This document shows positions 8,215-14,903 of a stretch of 64,000 nt of DNA, piece after piece. This stretch comes from Salinibacterium sp. ZJ70. Lineage in GTDB: Bacteria; Actinomycetota; Actinomycetes; Actinomycetales; Microbacteriaceae. A program made the position numbers and the translations under genes. The notes beneath the pieces are model-generated. The model did no database searches and was not told the origin of the DNA. It worked only from the letters and a program-made list of their open reading frames with translations. Numbering within the stretch: position 1 is the first letter of the stretch; every line of letters starts with the position of its first letter. The stretch is taken from positions 1,426,001 through 1,490,000 of the forward strand of contig NZ_CP061770.1 in assembly GCF_011751865.2 (NCBI RefSeq), read 5' to 3'.

Positions 8215-8897
8215 GCGAATTCGGCGCGATAGCGAGCGATGACCCCGGCCGGCTCCCCCAGCTCGACGAGCCGACCGTCACGGAAGCGCAGCACCACATC
8301 GCAGCGTGCGGCGAGGTCGAGGTCGTGGGTCACGACGAGCACCTGGGTGGGAAGGCGGTCGATGAGGATGTCGCCGACGAGACGCGCGTTGCCGAGGTCG
8401 AGCAGCGTCGTCGGCTCGTCAGCCACGACGAGCGACGGCTCACGCACGAGAACCGAGGCGAGCGCGAGCAGCTGCTTCTGGCCTCCCGAGAGGCTGTAGG
8501 CCGGCGCTCCCGCGAGTTCGGTGAGTCCGTACTCGGCGAGAACGGCGGCGACGCGCTCGTCGATCTCGGCACGCGCGAGCCCGGAACCGCGCAGGGAGAA
8601 CCGCACGTCCTCCTCGACGGTCGGCATGAGGATCTGCGCATCGGGGTTCGTGAAGACGAATCCCACCGCACGGCGCACGCTCCGGGGATCGCGGGCGACG
8701 TCGAGCCCGTGAACCTCGACCTTGCCGCTGGTGGGCGCGATGAGCCCGTTGAGCAGCCGTGCGAAGGTCGACTTGCCCGAGCCGTTCGCGCCGATGACGG
8801 CGATCCGCCGCTCATCGAGTGCGACCGAGACATCGCTCAGGATGCGGCGGCCGTCGAGGTCGACGGCCACGTCGCGGAGTCGGATGCTCGTGATCAT
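8211..8897 (-). CDS. bioM: ECF transporter ATPase for biotin (BioM)
   Basis: The 228-aa ATPase drives the BioY importer. Walker A GANGSGKST is at residues 36-44, the Q-loop reads TNPDAQ as in ECF ATPases near residue 85, the signature LSGGQKQ lies near 138 and Walker B VVADEPTTLLD near 158, followed by the H-loop VVTHDLDL. Only one ATPase is present, so it should work as a homodimer, as in the BioMNY systems of other bacteria. The start ATG 8897 overlaps the bioY stop (ATGA). The longer upstream open frame runs inside bioY and is not used. Confidence 0.92.
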   Translation of the reverse strand: MITSIRLRDVAVDLDGRRILSDVSVALDERRIAVIGANGSGKSTFARLLNGLIAPTSGKVEVHGLDVARDPRSVRRAVGFVFTNPDAQILMPTVEEDVRFSLRGSGLARAEIDERVAAVLAEYGLTELAGAPAYSLSGGQKQLLALASVLVREPSLVVADEPTTLLDLGNARLVGDILIDRLPTQVLVVTHDLDLAARCDVVLRFRDGRLVELGEPAGVIARYRAEFA

Positions 8898-9514
8898 CGG
8901 GTGTCGGCGTCTTTCGACGTGACCCTGACGGTGCTGGTCGCGCGGGCGCGACGGGCGCCGAACACGGGCGGGTACGCCTTCCAGAGCGCGAGGGTGAGGA
9001 TCGTCGCGAGCACCACCTTGATGAGGTCGCCCGGCAGGAACGCCGTGGTCGCGATGACGGACTGGCTGAGGTCGATCCCGAGCACGGCGGTCTGCACCGG
9101 GATGCCGAAGAGGTAGACGACCAGCACCCCGCCGACGAGCGCGCCGAGGGCGACACGCCACCAGGAGAGCGGCCCGCGGCCGGAGTGAGCGATGAGGCCC
9201 GTTACGAACGCGCCCGCGACCCACCCGATGAGGTATCCGGCAGTGGGTCCAGCGAAGACCCCGGCTCCCCCGCGTCCGCCTGACAGCAGAGGAAGCCCGA
9301 TGGCGACGAGGAGGAGCAGCACCGCGACCGCCGCCGCCCCGCGACGCGGTCCGAGCACGGTGCCCGCGAGGATGACCCCGAGCGTCTGGGCGGTCACCGG
9401 GACGGCGAGGCCCGGGATCGGAATCGGGCCCATGAGGCCGAGGGCGGCGATGATGGCCGCGAAGACGGCGATGCGTGCGATGTCGCGCGTGTCGAAGCGA
9501 GCCGGTGCGGACAT
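8894..9514 (-). CDS. bioY: Biotin-binding substrate-specific component BioY
   Basis: BioY (206 aa) is the S component that captures biotin in the membrane. Family features are the N-terminal RDIARIAVFAAIIAALG, the PIPGLAVPVTAQTLGVILAG loop carrying the conserved Thr-Gln-Thr biotin-site segment (about residues 35-50), LGPRRGA near residue 55, AGPTAGYLIGW near 88, and the LPGDLIKVVLA helix near 165. About six hydrophobic helices are seen. GAGGAG lies about 9 bases before ATG 9514, so this mRNA has a short leader. Expression is very likely repressed by the divergent bioQ product through the two operator palindromes in the shared promoter. Confidence 0.95.
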   Translation of the reverse strand: MSAPARFDTRDIARIAVFAAIIAALGLMGPIPIPGLAVPVTAQTLGVILAGTVLGPRRGAAAVAVLLLLVAIGLPLLSGGRGGAGVFAGPTAGYLIGWVAGAFVTGLIAHSGRGPLSWWRVALGALVGGVLVVYLFGIPVQTAVLGIDLSQSVIATTAFLPGDLIKVVLATILTLALWKAYPPVFGARRARATSTVRVTSKDADTR

Positions 9515-9544
9515 GGTGGTGCTCCTCGGGGGTCAGGATGGATC

Positions 9545-9579
9545 CGAACGCTGTTCAGGTGAACGCCGTTCAGTATAGT
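9545..9579. promoter_or_regulatory. Two BioQ-type operators in the divergent bioY/bioQ promoter
   Basis: TGAACGCCGTTCA (9560-9572) is a perfect palindrome apart from its centre, and CGAACGCTGTTCA (9545-9557) is a near copy 15 bases away. They match the 13-bp TGAAC-N3-GTT-type box I know for the actinobacterial biotin repressor BioQ. The -10 box of bioQ (TATAGT, 9574-9579) and that of bioY on the minus strand (TATACT, 9577-9572) touch the first palindrome, so a bound repressor should block both promoters. Confidence 0.75.
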
Positions 9580-9585
9580 GAGAGC

Positions 9586-10218
9586 ATGAGCGGCACGCGC
9601 AACACGCAACGGCATGATCGAGTCTCTGTCGTCGATGCGGCTCTTCGCATCCTCGACGAGCACGGACTTCCCGAACTCACCATGCGTCGGCTCGCCGCCG
9701 CCCTCGACGTGCAGCCGAGCGCCCTCTACCACCACTTCCCCAACAAGCAGACGCTTCTCGCAGCCGTGGCCGACCGCATCCAGAGCCACGCGCGCCCCAC
9801 GCCCCACGAGCGCCTCGATTGGCGCTCCGCCGCCGTCACCGAAGCCACCCTCATCCGCGACGCCCTCCTCGCCTACCGGGACGGCGCCGAGGTGGTGCTC
9901 AGCACCCGCGCACTCGGCCTCGGCAGCGATGAGGCCCACGCGCGACTTGCGGCGGCACTGCGCCGCGGTCACGACCAGGAGACGAGCGACCTCGTCGCGA
10001 CCGCGCTGCTGCACCTCATCCTGGGCGACGCCACCCTCACCCAGCAGCGCATCCAAGCCGACAGTCTGGGCGTCGTGGCACCGGACGCCGCCGTCGATGC
10101 GCCCAGCGCCCTCCCGAGCGATATGGCGTTCCTCGTGGGGGTCGAGCTCATCCTCGCCGGACTCGACGATCACCTGACCCGTCAACGCGACAGCGTGGGC
10201 GACGGAGGCCGACGGTGA
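9586..10218 (+). CDS. bioQ: TetR-family repressor, probable biotin regulator BioQ
   Basis: The 210-aa protein has an N-terminal TetR helix-turn-helix: VVDAALRILDEHGLPELTMR followed by LAAALDVQPSALYHHFPNK (about residues 15-55). The C-terminal ligand domain is divergent, as usual for the family. Unlike BirA, it carries no biotin ligase domain. In corynebacteria and mycobacteria BioQ represses biotin genes when biotin is ample. Here its identity rests on the divergent bioYMN operon and the TGAAC-N3-GTTCA palindromes between the two genes. ATG 9586 is 6 bases after TATAGT and has no ribosome-binding site, so the mRNA is probably leaderless and autorepressed. Confidence 0.85.
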   Translation: MSGTRNTQRHDRVSVVDAALRILDEHGLPELTMRRLAAALDVQPSALYHHFPNKQTLLAAVADRIQSHARPTPHERLDWRSAAVTEATLIRDALLAYRDGAEVVLSTRALGLGSDEAHARLAAALRRGHDQETSDLVATALLHLILGDATLTQQRIQADSLGVVAPDAAVDAPSALPSDMAFLVGVELILAGLDDHLTRQRDSVGDGGRR

Positions 10219-10574
10219 CCACATCCGCTGCAGTACCCAGCCGCGCTGACCGGCTCCGCGTCGTCGCGTGGCCCGCCATCGCCACACTCGTGATCGCGCT
10301 CTTCGCGTTCCTGCGGATGTGGCAGCTTGCGATTCCCGTGCCAGAAGGCACCGTGTGCGCCGCGGTCATGCCGCCGCCCGCCGGGTGCGCAGGAGATGCG
10401 CGGATCATGCCGGCGACCGTGTGGAGCGCGATCGTGGGAGTCGCGTCGATCGTGACCATCGGACTCGCCCTCAGCGGACGCGCGACGCGTCAGGTCGTGT
10501 GGATCGGCGTCGCCCTCACGGGTGCGCTCGCCCTGTTCGGACTGCGCGACGTGGAGCACCTGCCCGGGATGTGA
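10215..10574 (+). CDS. Small membrane protein of unknown function
   Basis: The 119-aa protein starts at GTG 10215, overlapping the bioQ stop by 4 bases, so it is probably translated with it. Three hydrophobic helices are visible: about residues 17-33 (VAWPAIATLVIALFAFL), 67-83 (TVWSAIVGVASIVTIGL) and 94-108 (VVWIGVALTGALALF). Two cysteines (VCAAVMPPPAGCAG, near 48 and 58) lie in the first loop and could form a disulfide outside the membrane. I do not recognise a family. The link to bioQ is by position only. Confidence 0.7.
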   Translation: MTTSAAVPSRADRLRVVAWPAIATLVIALFAFLRMWQLAIPVPEGTVCAAVMPPPAGCAGDARIMPATVWSAIVGVASIVTIGLALSGRATRQVVWIGVALTGALALFGLRDVEHLPGM

Positions 10575-10583
10575 TCCCGGGCA
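10561..10583. terminator. Hairpin terminator of the bioQ operon
   Basis: TGCCCGGGAT (10561-10570) and ATCCCGGGCA (10574-10583) make a 10-bp perfect stem with a GTG loop. The stem spans the stop codon of the small membrane gene. It faces the palindromic array that ends the suf-side transcript. Confidence 0.6.
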
Positions 10584-10588
10584 TCGAC

Positions 10589-10739
10589 GGTGTCGTCAGA
10601 TGCTGAAGCCAATCCGCTTCGCGGCGCGATCGGCCTGACGACACGTCGGTGTCGTCAGATGCTGAAGCCGATCCGCCTGTCGGCGGCGCAATTGGTACTG
10701 AGAGCCCACCGGGCTCTCAGATGCTGAAACCAATTGCGC
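10589..10739. repeat. Array of nested-palindrome repeats at the 3' end of the DUF59 gene
   Basis: Three copies of a ~28-base unit (10589-10617, 10648-10676, 10711-10739) share the core TCAGATGCTGAA followed by RCCRAT. Each core is flanked by arms whose complements lie next to it, giving the alternating order Q1-P1-Q2-P3-Q3. Unit III (10686-10739) is an 11-bp outer stem (GCGCAATTGGT with ACCAATTGCGC) and a 10-bp inner stem (CTGAGAGCCC with GGGCTCTCAG) with a 3-base loop. The stems are separated by a one-sided bulge, ATGCTGAA against a single A. Unit II (10623-10677) has the same plan: CTGACGACAC/GTGTCGTCAG around a GTCG loop, then the same ATGCTGAA bulge, then GATCGGC/GCCGATC. Q1 can pair with P1 instead. 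The arms change together while the bulge stays constant. Confidence 0.85.
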
Positions 10740-11046
10740 GCATCATGTCGCGGCCGTCGTCGGTGATGCGCTCCGGACCCCACGGGGGCATCCACACCCA
10801 GTTGAGGCGGAAGCGCTCCACGATGCCGTCGAGCGACTGACCGATCTGCTCCTCGATGACATCCGTCAGCGGGCAGCCCGCCGACGTGAGGGTCATCGAG
10901 ATGATGAGCGCATCGTTCTCCTCGTCCCACGCGAGGTCGTAGATGAGTCCGAGGTCGACGATGTTGACCCCGAGCTCGGGGTCGATGACGTCCTTCAGTC
11001 CCTCTTCGACCTTGTTGAAGAGTTCGGTTTCGAGCGAAACAGCCAT
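10717..11046 (-). CDS. sufT: DUF59/MIP18-family iron-sulfur assembly factor (SufT-like)
   Basis: The 109-aa protein is a metal-sulfur cluster assembly factor of the DUF59 family, thought to help place Fe-S clusters in target proteins. The hallmark DPELGVNIVDLGLIYDL is at residues 22-38, and the conserved cysteine of the TSAGCPLTDVI motif is Cys58. The C-terminal tail reads DDGRDMMRAIGFSI. It ends the suf cluster but has its own likely leaderless promoter in the 27-base gap after sufC (TAGCCT, 6 bases, ATG 11046). Its last codons and stop lie inside nested-palindrome unit III, two more copies of which follow downstream. Confidence 0.92.
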   Translation of the reverse strand: MAVSLETELFNKVEEGLKDVIDPELGVNIVDLGLIYDLAWDEENDALIISMTLTSAGCPLTDVIEEQIGQSLDGIVERFRLNWVWMPPWGPERITDDGRDMMRAIGFSI

Positions 11047-11052
11047 GGTCTC

Positions 11053-11058
11053 AGGCTA
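11053..11058 (-). promoter_or_regulatory. -10 box of the DUF59 gene
   Basis: TAGCCT (11058-11053) is followed by GAGACC and the ATG at 11046. No Shine-Dalgarno sequence is present, which favours leaderless initiation within the suf cluster. Confidence 0.45.
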
Positions 11059-11073
11059 CGCGGCGCGCGGCGT

Positions 11074-11832
11074 TTACGCCTGGGCCACGAGGTAGCGGTC
11101 GTAGCCCTCGTTCTCGAGGCGCTCGGCGAGTTCCGGGCCGCCCTCCTCCGCCACCTTGCCGTCGACGAACACGTGCACGAAGTCCGGCTTGATGTAGCGC
11201 AGGATGCGCGTGTAGTGCGTGATGAGCAGGATGCCGAGACCCGTCTCGGCGTGGGCGCGGTTGACACCCTCCGACACGATCTTGAGCGCGTCGACGTCGA
11301 GACCCGAGTCGGTCTCGTCGAGCACGGCGAACTTCGGCTTCAGGAGCTCCAGCTGCAGGATCTCGTGACGCTTCTTCTCGCCGCCCGAGAAGCCCTCGTT
11401 GACGTTGCGCGCGGCGAACGACGAATCCATGCGCAGCTTGCTCATGGCCTCCTTGACGGTGCCGCCCCAGTGGCGGATCGAGGGCTCTTCGCCATCGATC
11501 GCGGTCTTCGCGGTGCGGAGGAAGTTGGTGACGGTGACGCCGGGGATCTCCACCGGGTACTGCATCGCGAGGAACAGACCGACGCGGGCACGCTCGTCGA
11601 CGCTCATCTCGAGAACGTCCTGGCCGTCGAACGTGATCGAGCCGCCGTCGACGATGTAGCGCGGGTGGCCCGCGATCGTGTACGCGAGGGTCGACTTGCC
11701 GGAGCCGTTGGGGCCCATGACGGCGTGGATCTCACCCGAGTTGATCGTCAGGTCGACGCCCTTGAGGATGTGCTTGGTGCCCTGATCGGTCTCGATCGAC
11801 ACCTTGAGGTCGCGGATCTCCAGAGTGGACAT
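11074..11832 (-). CDS. sufC: SUF system ATPase SufC
   Basis: SufC (252 aa) is the ABC-type ATPase of the SufBCD scaffold that builds Fe-S clusters in the cytoplasm. Walker A GPNGSGKST is at residues 40-48, the signature reads FSGGEKKRHEI near 148, Walker B FAVLDETDSGLD near 170 (with Thr replacing the usual Pro after Glu, as in SufC), and the H-loop LLITHYTRIL near 203. The start ATG 11832 is chosen because MSTLEIRDLKV is the conserved N-terminus and a purine-rich AGAGAAGAAGAA stretch stands before it. It is the fourth gene of the sufB-sufD-Rieske-sufC order. Confidence 0.97.
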   Translation of the reverse strand: MSTLEIRDLKVSIETDQGTKHILKGVDLTINSGEIHAVMGPNGSGKSTLAYTIAGHPRYIVDGGSITFDGQDVLEMSVDERARVGLFLAMQYPVEIPGVTVTNFLRTAKTAIDGEEPSIRHWGGTVKEAMSKLRMDSSFAARNVNEGFSGGEKKRHEILQLELLKPKFAVLDETDSGLDVDALKIVSEGVNRAHAETGLGILLITHYTRILRYIKPDFVHVFVDGKVAEEGGPELAERLENEGYDRYLVAQA

Positions 11833-11846
11833 GTTCTTCTCTTCTC

Positions 11847-12173
11847 TCAGACCGCGAGCGTGGTGCTCGGGTCGACGTACACGTCGCCGTCGAGGATCTC
11901 GACAGCGAAGACGGGAACCGGCTCGTAGGCCGGGAGGTTCAGGGGCTTGCCGGTCGCGTACTCGAACTTCGAGCCGTGCGCCCAGCACTCGATGCCATCG
12001 TCTTCGACGAAGCCTTCGGACAGCGAGATGTCGCCGTGCGTGCAGGTGTCGCCGATGGCGTGCACGTTGCCGGCGGAGTCGCGCACGACCGAGATCGCGA
12101 TCCCGTCGAGCACCACGCGGCGCGCGGTCGACGGCGAGAGCTCCTCGACGGCGCACACCTTCTGCGCGGTCAT
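11847..12173 (-). CDS. Rieske-type [2Fe-2S] ferredoxin in the suf operon
   Basis: The 108-aa protein is a small soluble Rieske ferredoxin of the NirD/BphF type. The ligands are complete: Cys44 and His46 in CTHGDISL, and Cys63 and His66 in CWAHGSKF. The frame ends in an acidic loop VYVDPSTTLAV. Its start overlaps the sufD stop by 4 bases, so it is a true member of the operon. It may supply electrons for cluster assembly, a role taken by other ferredoxins in better-known systems. This is an inference from location. sufS and sufU, common in actinobacterial suf operons, are absent from this operon. Confidence 0.93.
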   Translation of the reverse strand: MTAQKVCAVEELSPSTARRVVLDGIAISVVRDSAGNVHAIGDTCTHGDISLSEGFVEDDGIECWAHGSKFEYATGKPLNLPAYEPVPVFAVEILDGDVYVDPSTTLAV

Positions 12174-13339
12174 CGGGCTGCCTCCAGCTCGGTCTCGAGC
12201 GCCTGGATGAGGCGGGCCTCGAGAGCGGGCTCGCCGATCTGCTGCACGATCTCGCTGAGGAAGCCGAGCACGACGAGGCGTCGCGCCTCGTCCTCGGGGA
12301 TGCCGCGAGCCTGCAGGTAGAACAGGTGCTCGTCGTCGAAGCGGCCGGTCGCCGAAGCGTGGCCGGCGCCCGCGATGTCGCCCGTCTCGATCTCGAGGTT
12401 GGGGATCGAGTCGGCGCGCGTGCCGTCCGAGAGCACGAGGTTGCGGTTCTGCTCGTACGAGTCGGTCCCGGTCGCGTCGCGGCCGATGAGCACGTCGCCC
12501 ACCCAGACGGTGCGCGCACCCTCGCCGTTGAGCGCACCCTTGTAGGTCACACGACCGCGGGTGTGCGCAGCCTCATGGTGCAGGTACACCTGCTGTTCGA
12601 GGTGCTGGCCCGCGTCGGCGAAGTAGACGCCGAGGAGCGTGCCGTCGGCGCCCTCCCCCGCGAGACGCACCGAGGGGTTCACGCGTACGACGGAACCGCC
12701 GAGCGAGATGACGATGTGCTTGAGGGTCGCGTTGCGGCCGACGCGCGCGAACTGGCTCGCGAGCTGGATCGCGTCGTCGTCCCACTCCTGCACCGAGACG
12801 ACCGTGACGTTCGCGTCGTCCTGAACGTCGATCTCCACGCTCTCGACGAGGTTCGCGCTGCCGCGGCTGTCGAGCACGATGAGACCGCTGGAGCCCTTGG
12901 TCGCCGTGATCACGGTGTGCGCGGCCCTCGGGGTGCTGCCCAGGTCGGCGCGCGTCACGGTGAGCGCTTCGGCATCACCTTCGAGACGGATGTGCAGCGC
13001 GTTCTCGAACGACGAGCGGGCGTTGGCGGTCGCCTTGTCCTCCGGAACCCCGACGGAGCCGATGACGGCATCCGTGCGGTCGATCCACTCGACGCTCGTG
13101 CCCGCGGCCTCCGGGTAGAGGATCGCGTACGGCGAGCCGTCGAGTTCGCCGTCGATGAGGTGGCGCACCTTCTCGACAGGCGTGAGCTTCCACTCGATCT
13201 CCCGACCGGTGACCTCGGGGAACGCCGCCGGATCGACCGACGCGAAGCGCTCAGAACGGGTCTGGACCGGGACGAGTCCCCATCCTCCGTGCGAGTGCTC
13301 CGTCAGGCCGTGCTGTGCAGTCTGAACGGGGGCCGACAC
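12170..13339 (-). CDS. sufD: Fe-S assembly scaffold protein SufD
   Basis: SufD (389 aa) pairs with SufB on the SufC dimer. It has the long right-handed beta-helix typical of the SufBD family, seen as repeated short hydrophobic strands in the middle (about residues 120-300), and the conserved C-terminal helical segment SATGRFDDEHLFYLQARGIPE followed by RRLVVLGFLSEI. The conserved His of the SufB-SufD interface lies in the HHEAAHTRGR segment. The start GTG 13339 overlaps the sufB TAG stop by one base, and the stop overlaps the next gene by 4 bases, so the genes are tightly coupled. Confidence 0.95.
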   Translation of the reverse strand: MSAPVQTAQHGLTEHSHGGWGLVPVQTRSERFASVDPAAFPEVTGREIEWKLTPVEKVRHLIDGELDGSPYAILYPEAAGTSVEWIDRTDAVIGSVGVPEDKATANARSSFENALHIRLEGDAEALTVTRADLGSTPRAAHTVITATKGSSGLIVLDSRGSANLVESVEIDVQDDANVTVVSVQEWDDDAIQLASQFARVGRNATLKHIVISLGGSVVRVNPSVRLAGEGADGTLLGVYFADAGQHLEQQVYLHHEAAHTRGRVTYKGALNGEGARTVWVGDVLIGRDATGTDSYEQNRNLVLSDGTRADSIPNLEIETGDIAGAGHASATGRFDDEHLFYLQARGIPEDEARRLVVLGFLSEIVQQIGEPALEARLIQALETELEAAR

Positions 13340-14757
13340 TATCCGACGCTGCCTTCCATGCTCATCTCGATGAGCTTGTTGAGTTCGAGTGCGTATTCCA
13401 TGGGCAGTTCGCGTGCGATCGGCTCGATGAAGCCGCGCACGATCATCGCCATCGCTTCGTCTTCGGGAAGACCGCGCGACTGGAGGTAGAAGAGCTGCTC
13501 CTCGCTCACGCGCGAGACCGTGGCCTCGTGCCCGAGCTGCACGTCATCGACGCGGATGTCGATCGCCGGGTAGGTGTCCGAGCGCGAGATCGTGTCGACG
13601 AGCAGGGCGTCGCAGCGCACCGTGTTGGCGGAGTGGTGCGCATTCGCGTCCACCCGCACCTCGCCGCGGTATCCCGCGCGGCCGCCGCCACGCGCGATCG
13701 ACTTCGACACGATCGAGCTCGTCGTGTACGGAGCCATGTGGATCATCTTCGCGCCGGCATCCTGGTGCTGACCGGGACCCGCGAACGCGACCGAGAGCGT
13801 CTCGCCCTTCGCGTGCTCGCCCACGAGGAAGATCGAGGGGTACTTCATCGTCACCTTGGAGCCGATGTTGCCGTCGATCCACTCCATGGTGGCGCCGGCT
13901 TCGGCGCGCGCGCGCTTCGTGACGAGGTTGTAGACGTTGTTCGACCAGTTCTGGATGGTCGTGTAGCGCACGCGGGCGCCCTTCTTCACGATGATCTCGA
14001 CGACAGCCGAGTGCAGCGAGTCCGACTTGTAGATCGGCGCGGTGCAGCCCTCGATGTAGTGAACGTACGAGTCTTCGTCGGCGATGATCAGCGTGCGCTC
14101 GAACTGGCCCATGTTCTCCGTGTTGATGCGGAAGTAGGCCTGCAGCGGGATCTCGACGCGGACGCCCTTGGGCACGTAGACGAACGAGCCGCCCGACCAC
14201 ACCGCGGTGTTGAGCGCCGCGAACTTGTTGTCGCCCGAGGGGATGACGGTGCCGAAGTACTCCTGGAAGAACTCGGGGTGCTCACGCAGCGCCGTGTCGG
14301 TGTCCATGAAGATGACGCCCTGAGCTTCCAGGTCCTCGCGGATCTGGTGGTAGACGACCTCGGACTCGTACTGCGCGGCGACACCCGCGACGAGACGCTG
14401 ACGCTCCGCCTCCGGGATGCCGAGCTTCTCGTACGTGTTCTTGATGTCCTCCGGAAGGTCCTCCCACGACTGGGCCTGCTTCTCGGTGGAGCGCACGAAG
14501 TACTTGATGTTGTCGAAGTCGATGCCGGAGAGGTCGGCGCCCCACGTGGGCATCGGCTTCTTCTCGAAGAGCTGCAGCGCCTTGAGGCGCGTCTTGAGCA
14601 TCCACTCGGGCTCGTTCTTCAGTGCCGAGATGTCGGTGACGACCTCGGGGTTGATGCCGCGGCGAGCGGAAGCTCCCGCCGCGTCAGGATCGGACCAGCC
14701 GAATTCGTACTGTCCGAGGCCCTCGAGCTCCGGACGGTCGATGAGCACGTCTGACAT
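13339..14757 (-). CDS. sufB: Fe-S assembly scaffold protein SufB
   Basis: SufB (472 aa) carries the nascent Fe-S cluster in the SufBCD complex. The N-terminus has the family pattern [11 protein letters not shown] and [15 protein letters not shown], the middle has [19 protein letters not shown], and a conserved Cys lies in [11 protein letters not shown]. The C-terminus carries [18 protein letters not shown] and a helix in [18 protein letters not shown] longer open frame exists upstream, but ATG 14757 with GAGAGG 8-9 bases before it starts the conserved protein. It is the first gene of the operon. No sufR repressor gene lies upstream in this window: the neighbour is ctaA on the same strand. Confidence 0.96.
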   Translation of the reverse strand: MSDVLIDRPELEGLGQYEFGWSDPDAAGASARRGINPEVVTDISALKNEPEWMLKTRLKALQLFEKKPMPTWGADLSGIDFDNIKYFVRSTEKQAQSWEDLPEDIKNTYEKLGIPEAERQRLVAGVAAQYESEVVYHQIREDLEAQGVIFMDTDTALREHPEFFQEYFGTVIPSGDNKFAALNTAVWSGGSFVYVPKGVRVEIPLQAYFRINTENMGQFERTLIIADEDSYVHYIEGCTAPIYKSDSLHSAVVEIIVKKGARVRYTTIQNWSNNVYNLVTKRARAEAGATMEWIDGNIGSKVTMKYPSIFLVGEHAKGETLSVAFAGPGQHQDAGAKMIHMAPYTTSSIVSKSIARGGGRAGYRGEVRVDANAHHSANTVRCDALLVDTISRSDTYPAIDIRVDDVQLGHEATVSRVSEEQLFYLQSRGLPEDEAMAMIVRGFIEPIARELPMEYALELNKLIEMSMEGSVG

Positions 14758-14884
14758 GTGGGCTACCTCTCTTCCACCGAAGCGAACCATCACGTTCGTG
14801 TCGGTATTGCGGGTGCGGATGCAGTTCGCGGGCCGCCGTGAGGCGATTCGATCCCGCGGAGCGCGTTCGCGCATCCAAACGCCA

Positions 14885-14890
14885 ATCTTA
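14885..14890 (-). promoter_or_regulatory. Possible -10 box of the suf operon
   Basis: TAAGAT (14890-14885), preceded by TG, is the best TANNNT match in the 146-base gap between ctaA and sufB. It would give a leader of about 120 bases. I see no clear -35 box or repressor palindrome in the gap. Confidence 0.3.
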
Positions 14891-14903
14891 CAGGCTCAGG
14901 CCC

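Noticed and set aside
10655..10930. A second minus-strand frame ending in RRIGFSI downstream of the DUF59 gene
   Set aside because: The only gene-like part is the copied 3' end; the rest is the DUF59 gene in another frame. It is reported as repeat evidence, not as a gene.
14758..14874. Upstream extension of sufB by 39 codons
   Set aside because: The extra residues are not family-like, and ATG 14757 has a ribosome-binding site.
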